From positions 4,202,520 through 4,266,519 of the forward strand of contig CM035355.1 in NCBI GenBank assembly GCA_020137815.1: a stretch of 64,000 nt of DNA. Direction: 5' to 3'. The notes beneath the pieces are model-generated. The model searched no databases and was not told where the DNA came from. It saw nothing but the letters and a program-made list of their open reading frames with translations. This stretch comes from Hormiphora californensis (lineage: Eukaryota; Ctenophora; Tentaculata; Cydippida; Pleurobrachiidae). Position numbers and translations under genes: made by a program. Positions 22,299 to 32,201 of this stretch are shown one piece after another. Position 1 is the first letter of the stretch; every line of letters starts with the position of its first letter.

Positions 22299-25200
22299 GA
22301 GGGTGGCTGGAGAGGGGGGAATTATTATACTTGAGGTTATGAAGGCCGAAGGGGACGTGTTAGCAAGATCTGCCGTGACCATGTTCCTAAATCACAATTA
22401 GATAATTAGTAATTACTATACCCAGTAATGATATTACAAGTAGTTACTCGTAATATATGATTATAATGTTACTCGTAATATATGAGTATGTATGTTACTC
22501 GTAATATATGATTGGGCCCCGGGCGCTTGCCAGCGCTATGATTATGTATATGTAATACCTGTTGCAGCCAGGTTGATATAAGGGTTCCCCATAACATCAT
22601 TCATGTTGAAACTAAGGGCGAAAAAGTACAGTGCCGCTGTGAACCAAATAAACATCTGAATAAGGAATCACGTGGTGTTAAGGGTACGCTAACCAAAAAT
22701 TTTTTTCGAGTGCAGGGAAATCTCTCACCGTACGGTCCAGTTACAAAGTTTGAAACTGATACCAGTTTCAAAAACCTGATGTAAGTTTCAATTTAGCAAC
22801 TGGCTAAACTAAATTGAAACTGATATCAGTATCTGAAACTGATATCAGTTTCAAACTTTGTAACTGGTCCCTTAGGGTTGTAGGCCATGCCAAGGAGACC
22901 TCAAATATGCAATTTGAGCTCTCAAGTCGAATTCATATTTTTGCTACAGCTGCTTGAAAAATGAACTGAAAATACGTTTTTGGCATCTCGAAAAATTTTT
23001 TTTAAAGATAGGAGCAATCCGAGCTGATTTCCGGTCCTGAGATGGATTTCTTTTTTTCCACTTTAACGCCCTATTTGGCAAAGTTCCGAAAACATGTGAA
23101 AGCTGTAAATTGCTGAAAAGTTGCGTCTAACGATTATCTAAGTGGCCATAAATTTTGGGCGTGTCCTTATTTGAGATAAGCTGTACAGAGTTTTTTTTGT
23201 GAAAGCCGTCATTTCAGAAATAAATAAATTCCCTGTATCTCAAAAACGGCTGATCGTAGAGACCTGAGACTATGCTTAAACGATTCAGAAGGTCCGATTT
23301 TGGGGGGGGGGGGGGGGGGTCTTCTGAGAGACATTTTGCTCCTACTTCAACCGTTTTTGCTGTAATTGCGAAAAACAAAAACCCATCTTCGCCATCGTGG
23401 ATTTTTTGTGATTTTGTTTTTGGTGATTATAGGGACCCATATGGACCAAATAGTGAAGGAATTAGCTTGTTACACATTTTTCCATAGTTTCGGTCCTTTC
23501 TTAGCCAAAATTCCCTAATTACAGGATATTGGAGTTTAGCTTTTGCCCTTTTCATAGAATTTGTTTTTCGCAATTACAGCAAAAACGGTTGAAGTAGGAG
23601 CAAAATGTCTCTCAGAAGACCCCCCCAAAATCGGACCTTCTGAATCGTTTAAGCATAGTCTCAGGTCTCTACGATCAGCCGTTTTTGAGATACAGGGAAT
23701 TTATTTATTTCTGAAATGACGGCTTTCACAAAAAAAACTCTGTACAGCTTATCTCAAATAAGGACACGCCCAAAATTTATGGCCACTTAGATAATCGTTA
23801 GACGCAACTTTTCAGCAATTTACAGCTTTCACATGTTTTCGGAACTTTGCCAAATAGGGCGTTAAAGTGGAAAAAAAGAAATCCATCTCAGGACCGGAAA
23901 TCAGCTCGGATTGCAAAAAAAAATTTTGTGGTTATTCACCTTCATGTCCTCTTCAAATCCCCAAATTTTCAGTTCATTTTTCAAGCAGCTGTAGCAAAAA
24001 TATGAATTCGACTTGAGAGCTCAAATTGCATATTTGAGGTCTCCTTGGCATGGCCTACAACCCTACGGTGAGAGATTTCCCTGCACTCGAAAAAAATTTT
24101 TGGTTAGCGTACCCTTAAACAGGAACCGAAACAACTAACAAGTAAACAACCAATCAGAACTCGTTATTTAGGTCACGTGACTGGTTATCAGCCAATCAGG
24201 GATCGTGGTGTTAAGCATCAGCCGGAGGCAGAGTTTTTGTGTGGTGCTTGATCTTTTTTAGCATAAATATATTCGACAATCATGTCACTCCATGATCATA
24301 TTATATTTGAAGGGCATGGACATGTGATCAGTAATTACTATATTGAGCCATGTACGCCAATTGGCCTGTATATATTGCACCAGCAGGCAGCATACAAATT
24401 ACAATAGTCATCATCGCATGAGATGGTGCCTGTCTCTATGTGTGAGCAATCACACAGCAGACAGACTCACATAACAAACATAACATCAGTTAGCTAATAA
24501 TCGGTTAGGAGGGAGTGAGAGGAAGTTAGAGCGAGTGAGAATAATAATTTGATTCTTTCGATATTTCTCAGAAATATCGAAAAATCAAATCATTTACACG
24601 GAGAACTTCACCTGGGCGAGTGTTATAGCACTGCATGTGTATAACGACTGTAAGTTAGAAGGGACCACTCACCTGGGCGAGTGTTGCACTGCACGTGTAA
24701 CGACTGTAAGTTAGAAGGGACCACGCCCGCTCCTTCCCGGTTTCCTCTTCACTCACACTCATATCAAACTCGTCAGGGAGGCTCATCTTGTTCCAACTTG
24801 CTATTATCCGCATTACCTGGGGGATGGGATGATTTGGTAACACATTACCTGGATATGGGATCAGGTGTGAGTTGGTTCAACTAGCATGACATAGCATGCA
24901 GGGTAAAATTTATAGGTTGTTTGAGCTATAGAATTAGCTTGAAAGGGAAGTGGTCGAGCGATACAAGGCCAGGATCGACAATCATGCCTTGCTCAACCTT
25001 TTCTCAGCGCACCAAGGGTTAAGACAAGATCGATGGGTGTTTTTCAATACTGTACCTGTGTAAAACTGTACCTGTGTAAAACTGTACCTGTGTAAAACTG
25101 TACCTGTGTAAAACTGTACCTGTGTAAAACTGTTATGTACCTGTGTAGCATCTTTGTCCTTGTTTTTCATAAGGAACCGAGGACTCTCTGGAATATTGGT

Positions 25201-28200
25201 ACCCACGAGAACAGAAACGAGGAAGAGGTGTGCAGATGTTGCTATTATTACCGCCCTCCAGCTGTCGATGTATGAAGCAGTGAAACATAGGAAGGTCATT
25301 CCCAAGCCGTACCTGAAACACAGAATTATGTAAATTGCGGTGTAAATGAAAGTGTTTTCTGTGAAAAACAACTCTTCAATCTAAAGCATATATTATCTCT
25401 GAAAATCTCTGAAATTCTCGTTGAAAGTGCTAATTGTAGCCTCTTGTTAGTGCTTGTTTAGCCTCTTTGAACCTACCCGCACTGTGCAACTACATTTGCA
25501 AGATTCCTCGCCTCTGCCCCCACATACTCTATTACAAGTGGATAGAAAGTGACTGTGAGACCGCCAATACAGAATCCTTCAATCTGAAATACATCAAATT
25601 AGTTTAGCGATTAAAAATACAAGGAATAGTTCACTGGCACGCCCTAATTTCACATTTAATCACTTAACCAACTCCTGTACAGAGTGTAGGATGATTATAA
25701 AAGTGATTGACCATTTTACTAACGACTATGACATACTGTCAGGCCAATGCTCTGACCATAGTTCTCGTACAGAACAACCTTATTTGAAGAAATGAGAATA
25801 GGGTCAGGCCAATGCTCTGATAGATTACATACCGATCTGATGGCGATGAATGAATTATAATCTGAGAGGAATGCCGAACTGCAGTTGAAAATCCCGGTGA
25901 GGAGGAGGAATCCTGTGGCCAGCCACTTTCTTCCAACGTAGTCTGCTATCAAGCCAATAAAGAGTGATCCAATGGGATATCCCGCGAAAAATAACGTCGA
26001 CCCGAGACTTATCTAGGGGGAGAGTTTGTCTTTGTAGATGACTGGTATTGACATCCCATTAACGTGACAGCTAGGTGACAGGTGACTGCGTGATAGGTGA
26101 AGTGTTGAGTAACAATAAGGGTGACTACATGATCTGTTACAATTAGGGTGACTGCAGGATATGTTACAATTAGGGTGACTACAGGATCTGTTACAATTAG
26201 GGTGACTACAGGATCTGTTACAATTAGGGTGACTACAGGATCTGTTACAATTAGGGTGACTGTAGGATCTGTTACAATTAGGGTGACTACAGGATCTGTT
26301 ACAATTAGGGTGACTGCAGGATCTGTTACAATTAGGGTGACTACAGGATCTGTTACAATTAGGGTGACTGTAGGATCTGTTACAATTAGGGTGACTACAG
26401 GATCTGTTACAATTAGGGTGACTACAGGATCTGTTACAGCTAGGGTGACTGTACGATCTGTTACAACTAGGGTGACTGCAGGATCTGTTACAATTAGGGT
26501 GACTGCAGGGTCTGTTACAATTAGGGTGACTACAGGATCTGTTACAGTTAGGGTGACTGTAGGATCTGTTACAATTAGGACTGCAGGATCTGTTACAATT
26601 AGGGTGACTGCAGGGTCTGTTACAATTAGGGTGACTACAGGATCTGTTACAATTAGGGTGACTGCAGGATCTGTTACAATTAGGGTGACTACAGGATCTG
26701 TTACAATTAGGGTGACTACAGGATCTGTTACAACTAGGGTGACTGTAGGATCTGTTACAATTAGGGTGACTGTAGGATCTGTTACAATTAGGGTGACTGC
26801 AGGATCTGTTACAATTAGGGTGACTGTAGGATCTTTTACAACTAGGGTGACTACAGGATCTGTTACAATTAGGGTGACTGCAGGATCTGTTACAACTAGG
26901 GTGACTGTTACAGCTAGGGTGACTACATGATCTGTTACAACTAGGGTGACTGCAGGATCTGTTACAATTAGGGTGACTATAGGATCTGTTACAATTAGGG
27001 TGACTGTAGGATCTGTTACAATTAGGGTGACTGTAGGATCTGTTACAATTAGGGTGACTGCAGGATCTGTTACAACTAGGGTGACTATAGGATCTGTTAC
27101 AATTAGGGTGACTGCAGGATCTGTTACAATTAGGGTGACTGCAGGATCTGTTACAATTAGGGTGACTGCAGGGTCTGTTACAATTAGGGTGACTGTAGGA
27201 TCTGTTACAATTAGGGTGACTGTAGGATCTGTTACAATTAGGGTGACTGCAGGATCTGTTACAATTAGAGTGACTACAGGATCTGTTACAATTAGGGTGA
27301 CTGCAGGATCTGTTACAACTAGGGTGACTGTTACAGCTAGGGTGACTACAGGATCTGTTACAATTAGGGTGACTGCAGGATCTGTTACAATTAGGGTGAC
27401 TGCAGGATCTGTTACAATTAGGGTGACTGCAGGATCTGTTACAATTAGGGTGACTATAGGATCTGTTACAATTAGGGTGACTGCAGGATCTGTTACAATT
27501 AGGGTGACTGCAGGATCTGTTACAATTAGGGTGACTGCAGGATCTGTTACAATTAGGGTGACTATAGGATCTGTTACAATTAGGGTGACTGCAGGATCTG
27601 TTACAATTAGGGTGACTATAGGATCTGTTACAATTAGGGTGACTGCAGGATCTGTTACAATTAGGGTGACTGCAGGATCTATTACAATTAGGGTGACTGG
27701 AGGATCTGTTACAATTAGGGTGACTATAGGATCTGTTACAATTAGGGTGACTGCAGGGTCTGTTACAATTAGGGTGACTACAGGATCTGTTACAATTAGG
27801 GTGACTGTAGGATCTGTTACAATTAGGACTGCAGGATCTGTTACAATTAGGGTGACTGCAGGGTCTGTTACAATTAGGGTGACTACAGGATCTGTTACAA
27901 TTAGGGTGACTGCAGGATCTGTTACAATTAGGGTGACTACAGGATCTGTTACAATTAGGGTGACTACAGGATCTGTTACAACTAGGGTGACTGTAGGATC
28001 TGTTACAATTAGGGTGACTGTAGGATCTGTTACAATTAGGGTGACTGCAGGATCTGTTACAATTAGGGTGACTGTAGGATCTTTTACAACTAGGGTGACT
28101 ACAGGATCTGTTACAATTAGGGTGACTGCAGGATCTGTTACAACTAGGGTGACTGTTACAGCTAGGGTGACTACATGATCTGTTACAACTAGGGTGACTG

Positions 28201-31200
28201 CAGGATCTGTTACAATTAGGGTGACTATAGGATCTGTTACAATTAGGGTGACTGTAGGATCTGTTACAATTAGGGTGACTGTAGGATCTGTTACAATTAG
28301 GGTGACTGCAGGATCTGTTACAACTAGGGTGACTATAGGATCTGTTACAATTAGGGTGACTGCAGGATCTGTTACAATTAGGGTGACTGCAGGATCTGTT
28401 ACAATTAGGGTGACTGCAGGGTCTGTTACAATTAGGGTGACTGTAGGATCTGTTACAATTAGGGTGACTGTAGGATCTGTTACAATTAGGGTGACTGCAG
28501 GATCTGTTACAATTAGAGTGACTACAGGATCTGTTACAATTAGGGTGACTGCAGGATCTGTTACAACTAGGGTGACTGTTACAGCTAGGGTGACTACAGG
28601 ATCTGTTACAATTAGGGTGACTGCAGGATCTGTTACAATTAGGGTGACTGCAGGATCTGTTACAATTAGGGTGACTGCAGGATCTGTTACAATTAGGGTG
28701 ACTATAGGATCTGTTACAATTAGGGTGACTGCAGGATCTGTTACAATTAGGGTGACTGCAGGATCTGTTACAATTAGGGTGACTGCAGGATCTGTTACAA
28801 TTAGGGTGACTATAGGATCTGTTACAATTAGGGTGACTGCAGGATCTGTTACAATTAGGGTGACTATAGGATCTGTTACAATTAGGGTGACTGCAGGATC
28901 TGTTACAATTAGGGTGACTGCAGGATCTATTACAATTAGGGTGACTGGAGGATCTGTTACAATTAGGGTGACTATAGGATCTGTTACAATTAGGGTGACT
29001 GTAGGATCTGTTACAATTAGGGTGACTATAGGATCTGTTACAATTAGGGTGACTGTAGGATCTGTTACAATTAGGGTGACTGCAGGATCTGTTACAATTA
29101 GGGTGACTGCAGGATCTGTTACAACTAGGGTGACTGTAGGATCTGTTACAACTAGGGTGACTGTAGGATCTGTTACAATTAGGGTGACTGTAGGATCTGT
29201 TACAATTAGGGTGACTGCAGGATCTGTTACAATTAGGGTGACTGCAGGATCTGTTACAATTAGGGTGACTGCAGGATCTGTTACAATTAGAGTGACTACA
29301 GGATCTGTTACAATTAGGGTGACTACAGGATCTGTTACAATTAGGGTGACTGTGGGATCTGTTACAATAAGGGTGACTACAGGATCTGTTACAATTAGGG
29401 TGACTGCAGGATCTGTTACAACTAGGGTGACTATAGGATCTGTTACAAGTGCCGAGAACTGTTACAACTTACCTTGTAGGTTTCACTGCAGATGAGTTCG
29501 AATTGTGTTATTAGATTGTCCCTTGATCCATCCCAGTCCCATTCGTCTCTGTCCATCTTACACAGCTGTAAAATAGTGTTGTAGCATTGTGTGGCTCACA
29601 CCTCATTTTGATTTCTAACACACTTTCTTGTAAACAAAATGATGGAATCTGTAATCTGATCATTCCCAACTAATTTTATATTTTAGTAAACTGATCTGTT
29701 TAAATTAAGAGAGATCATGTACGGTCAAACATGCGCTGTTCAGACTATCACGTACGGCTCACGTACAAACTGATTTTAGTTAGGGTAGAAAGGGGTAAAA
29801 TGGCACACGGGGTAAAATGGCACATGTATGGGGTAAAATGGTCCTAGTTATTACATGTAGTCACGTGACTTTTTCTCCAGCGGAGACCTGCTCGTTCTGT
29901 TCCGAATTTTTGCTTTAAAACTGCTGTAATTTCTGTTTGAGTTGGCCGATTTTAATTTTGCAAAAACTGCCAGTTAGGCTTTTTATCCTTCTAAAACTTG
30001 GTATAAAAATTTTTCAAAAAACCCACTATTAAGTTGATTAAATTGTCAAATTAGTCAAACTGGGGTAAAATGGTTCACCCTCGCTGGGGTAAAATGGTTC
30101 ACCCTGGGACCAATGAAATCGAGCCTCCAATACCACGTGATACCAACTGGGGTAAAATGGTCCAGCACACTGGGGTAAAATGGTCCAGCAGAACAGAAAT
30201 TACTGAAGATAACATGGACCATTTTACCCCAGTGCTCTAACAACACCAGGCACGTGATAAAAATCGAGCAATGCTATTGGCTGGACCATTTTACCCCAGT
30301 GCAAGATTTCCAAAAAAAGCCCTACCAAACTTTTTGAATTGATTAATTAAGCTATTAAATAAAACTTTCAGATTTTAAAATTTTGCTCGTCTGAAAGGAA
30401 AACGTTTCATTGGATAGCCTATATAATTGTTTTTCTTCTTGCTGTATAAATTGAGTATTTTAGAACCTAAAACGTTAGAAAGTGTGCCATTTTACCCCTT
30501 TCTACCCTAATAATGATATTAATTTATTGCAATTAATGATTTAAATTAACAATGATATTAATTGATTGCAATTAGTGATTTAAACACGTACAATAAAAAC
30601 AAAACACGAACAAACAAAAACACGTACAATACTCTTGTTCTGATATGTCATGTTGCTCGTCAATTCCAAACATCGATCTGAGATGCATCTCCACGGAGGT
30701 ACTACCGAGAGAATGTGAACCTGTTGAGAGCATGTTGATTAGGTCTCTACTAGTGAGGGATATGTGTGAACAGATCAGAGATATACATGTGAACAGGTAG
30801 AAAAAGTGAGGGAAGAAAGAGAAAGGGGCCTTGATAGATTAGGAATATTTCTAATCATCATGTGTACAGGAGTCAAGATAATGTCAGTTGATTGATTGTA
30901 CAGTTAAGTGAACACATGTCCATTTGACCAATTCAGTACACGATCTGATCTCATAGCAATAACTGTGATTGATTGGTACATGTGTAGTCTAACCACTGGG
31001 TTAATCATTTCTATATCATCCTGATAAATACGTCGACAACTGCCTGGTCGTCAAGAGCTAATTATACATTCACACAGGCCGTTTAGGATACGCGGTTTGC
31101 AGTCAGTCGGATCTTTATTAATCGACGCTTCTTTTAGCTGTGTGAGATAATTACACTTTCTATTTCCGCACTCTCACTCGATTACCCCGCCAACACAGAC

Positions 31201-32201
31201 CTCCTCCTCGTCATATGATGATCTTAACCAAACAACCGCTTCTGGGTATGTTCCAGTAACGGGGATTTTAACAGTTTTGATCAAAAGTATGGATTAAGGT
31301 TATGTAGATAAGTTATCAAGCTTAATTTCAAGAGAAAATAACTGGGTCTGAAATCACAGTTGGAGTCCCGGCGCCTGACTTTCCGATTTTAGCATTCCAA
31401 AAGTTTAAATCTGGATGGGTTCCGGCAAGTCTCGTTTGCATGGGTTTTAGCCTCCACAGTAAATATACACACAAACACACATGGTATGCGGCTACACTAC
31501 CAGGGCTTCCTAACAATGCATAAGCTGTACTAGGAGGAAAACCTAACGAGGGGATGAACAGTAAAGTGGCTTGAAAGTTGGTCTAGAACCCTTCGTACAA
31601 CGATATAATAATAATCTTGCACGCTACAGGGTAAACTTGCTTCGAGGAATCGAAACAAGACGTGAGTTATGTTATTATCTAGTTCAAGTTAAGACGACTA
31701 TACAGATGTGTCATCGCAAAAAGGAATTGTGTCGGAAATGGCCCGACTGTAAGGTCAAACATCAATGAGCATCACAAAGCTGAGAATATTAACTACAAAA
31801 TGCTGCTAACTCCCCCTCCCCTGAAAGGAATTTAAAGTTCTACGAGTTGTTATTATTAAGTTCTATACAGATGTTATCGCAAAGATAAACCGTGCTGGAA
31901 ATGTTCTAACATCAATGAGTATCACAAAGCTGAGAAAAACAAAATGCTGCTACCCCCCTCACACCATACCACTGGAACTGAAACAAAGTTGCAAAACTAT
32001 GGTCTAGGGATGCGGGGAATAAAGTTTATTCTCCGCATCCATTTATTCAATAAACGAAGAAAAAAAACCTGAAATTACCTGAAAGTCCAGTAGTCCGGCG
32101 GTGACCCTCTCCCCGATGGTATACATGACCACCACGAACATCTGGAAGTTCCCAAAAACTCCCAAATAGGAGTACAACTCCTCGATATCATACACAGCCA
32201 T
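21220..32201 (-). CDS. SLC22-type organic ion/solute transporter (MFS)
   Basis: Twelve exons on the minus strand: 32201-32079, 30720-30628, 29565-29473, 26012-25833, 25583-25477, 25312-25141, 24816-24673, 22655-22559, 22177-22008, 21829-21729, 21659-21550, 21377-21220. Every junction is GT-AG and phase-compatible, giving 515 aa with one stop. SLC22 hallmarks are in order: TM1, then an extracellular loop with PPWRC and glycosylation sequon NMT, GLIADYVGRK after TM2, PESPRFLM after TM6, DRVGRR in the second half, SAEIFPTTVRSSGLGV, and LPET near the end. Family members move organic cations, anions or carnitine across the plasma membrane. The substrate cannot be read from sequence. Introns hold a minisatellite, two fold-back elements and smaller repeats. 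SV2-like proteins are related, but the loop favours SLC22. Confidence 0.93.
22208..22300. repeat. (GA)n microsatellite
   Basis: Nearly uninterrupted GA for about 80 bases, then GATAGAGAGAG, in an intron of the SLC22-type gene 30 bases beyond an exon. Confidence 0.95.
22682..24114. mobile_element. 1433-bp fold-back element with TTAA target duplication
   Basis: The ends GGGTACGCTAACCAAAAA and TTTTTGGTTAGCGTACCC are exact reverse complements, flanked by TTAA at 22678-22681 and 24115-24118. The two arms are each about 552 bp (left arm after removing the nested 140-bp insertion) around a loop of about 190 bp. The main length difference is an 18-G run in the left arm against 7 C in the right. A TTAA duplication points to piggyBac-type integration, though no transposase is present. 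It sits 26 bases from an SLC22 exon acceptor. Confidence 0.9.
22733..22872. mobile_element. 140-bp MITE nested in the TTAA fold-back element
   Basis: Its ends are inverted: CCAGTTACAAAGTTTGAAAC and GTTTCAAACTTTGTAACTGG. It is flanked by TA (22731-22732 and 22873-22874). Removing it together with one TA copy restores the sequence that pairs with the right arm of the host element, which proves it inserted later. Internal GAAACTGATATCAGTTTC palindromes are present. Confidence 0.9.
24119..24210. repeat. truncated copy of the CCAAT-containing dispersed repeat
   Basis: It starts CAGGAACCGAAACAA and shares a stretch of over 60 bases with 45686-45762, including ACCAATCAGAACTCG and GGTCACGTGACTGGTTATCA. 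It is related in inverse orientation to 2575-2690. The TTAA fold-back element abuts its left end. Confidence 0.7.
24608..24724. repeat. tandem duplication of an SLC22 exon end with its splice donor
   Basis: Two roughly 57-60 bp copies (about 24608-24667 and 24669-24724) each contain the last 50 or so bases of the exon and an intact CTCGCCCAG|GTGA donor on the minus strand. The intron-side copy has small insertions (GTTATAGCACTG against GTTGCACTG on +). Confidence 0.85.
25049..25145. repeat. 16-bp tandem repeat spanning an SLC22 splice donor
   Basis: Five copies of ACTGTACCTGTGTAAA plus a variant sixth that runs into the end of exon 25312-25141. On the gene strand every copy reads TTTTACACAG|GTACAG, which resembles both a 3' and a 5' splice site. 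Confidence 0.9.
25738..25821. repeat. dispersed intronic repeat containing GTCAGGCCAATGCTCTGA
   Basis: The 18-mer occurs twice as a direct repeat (25738 and 25803), with GAAATGAGAATAGG between. A related copy lies at 37718-37789 in a saposin-like gene intron and a diverged one at about 33040-33092. Confidence 0.65.
26119..29448. repeat. 27-bp minisatellite with a 1248-bp higher-order period
   Basis: About 120 units of GGATCTGTTACAATTAGG plus GTGACTGCA fill nearly the whole intron between SLC22 exons 29565-29473 and 26012-25833. Variants affect mainly the GCA/ACA/GTA/ATA position and ATT versus ACT. A 6-base deletion variant recurs at 26571 and 27819, and a GACTGTTACAGCTAGGGTG variant also recurs, showing a duplicated block of 1248 bp. 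Because the unit is 27 bp, one plus-strand frame stays open for thousands of bases (VTIRVTxGS repeats) apart from two identical TGA codons. I treat this as a repeat, not a gene. Confidence 0.95.
29783..30508. mobile_element. 726-bp TIR element with internal GGGGTAAAATGG repeats
   Basis: The ends GGGTAGAAAGGGGTAAAATG and CATTTTACCCCTTTCTACCC are exact reverse complements, flanked by TA. GGGGTAAAATGG recurs several times inside on the plus strand and as its complement near the other end. No transposase. It lies in an SLC22 intron. A TA duplication suggests a Tc1/mariner-type origin. Confidence 0.8.
31640..31965. repeat. diverged tandem duplication in SLC22 intron 1
   Basis: Two segments (about 31660-31810 and 31845-31965) share CATCAATGAG, ATCACAAAGCTGAGAA and AAAATGCTGCTA in the same order. 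No coding potential. Confidence 0.55.

Noticed and set aside
23272-23487. Open frame with a glycine run
   Set aside because: It lies in the left arm and loop of a fold-back transposon, and the glycines come from an 18-G homopolymer.
26119-29448. CRISPR-like appearance of regular repeats
   Set aside because: Units are contiguous with no unique spacers, and the context is an animal intron.
26148-29495. Three long plus-strand open frames of VTIRVTxGS repeats
   Set aside because: They are produced by a 27-bp tandem repeat inside an intron of a well-supported minus-strand gene. A repeat unit divisible by three keeps a frame open without selection, and there is no signal peptide, splice site or terminal unique sequence.
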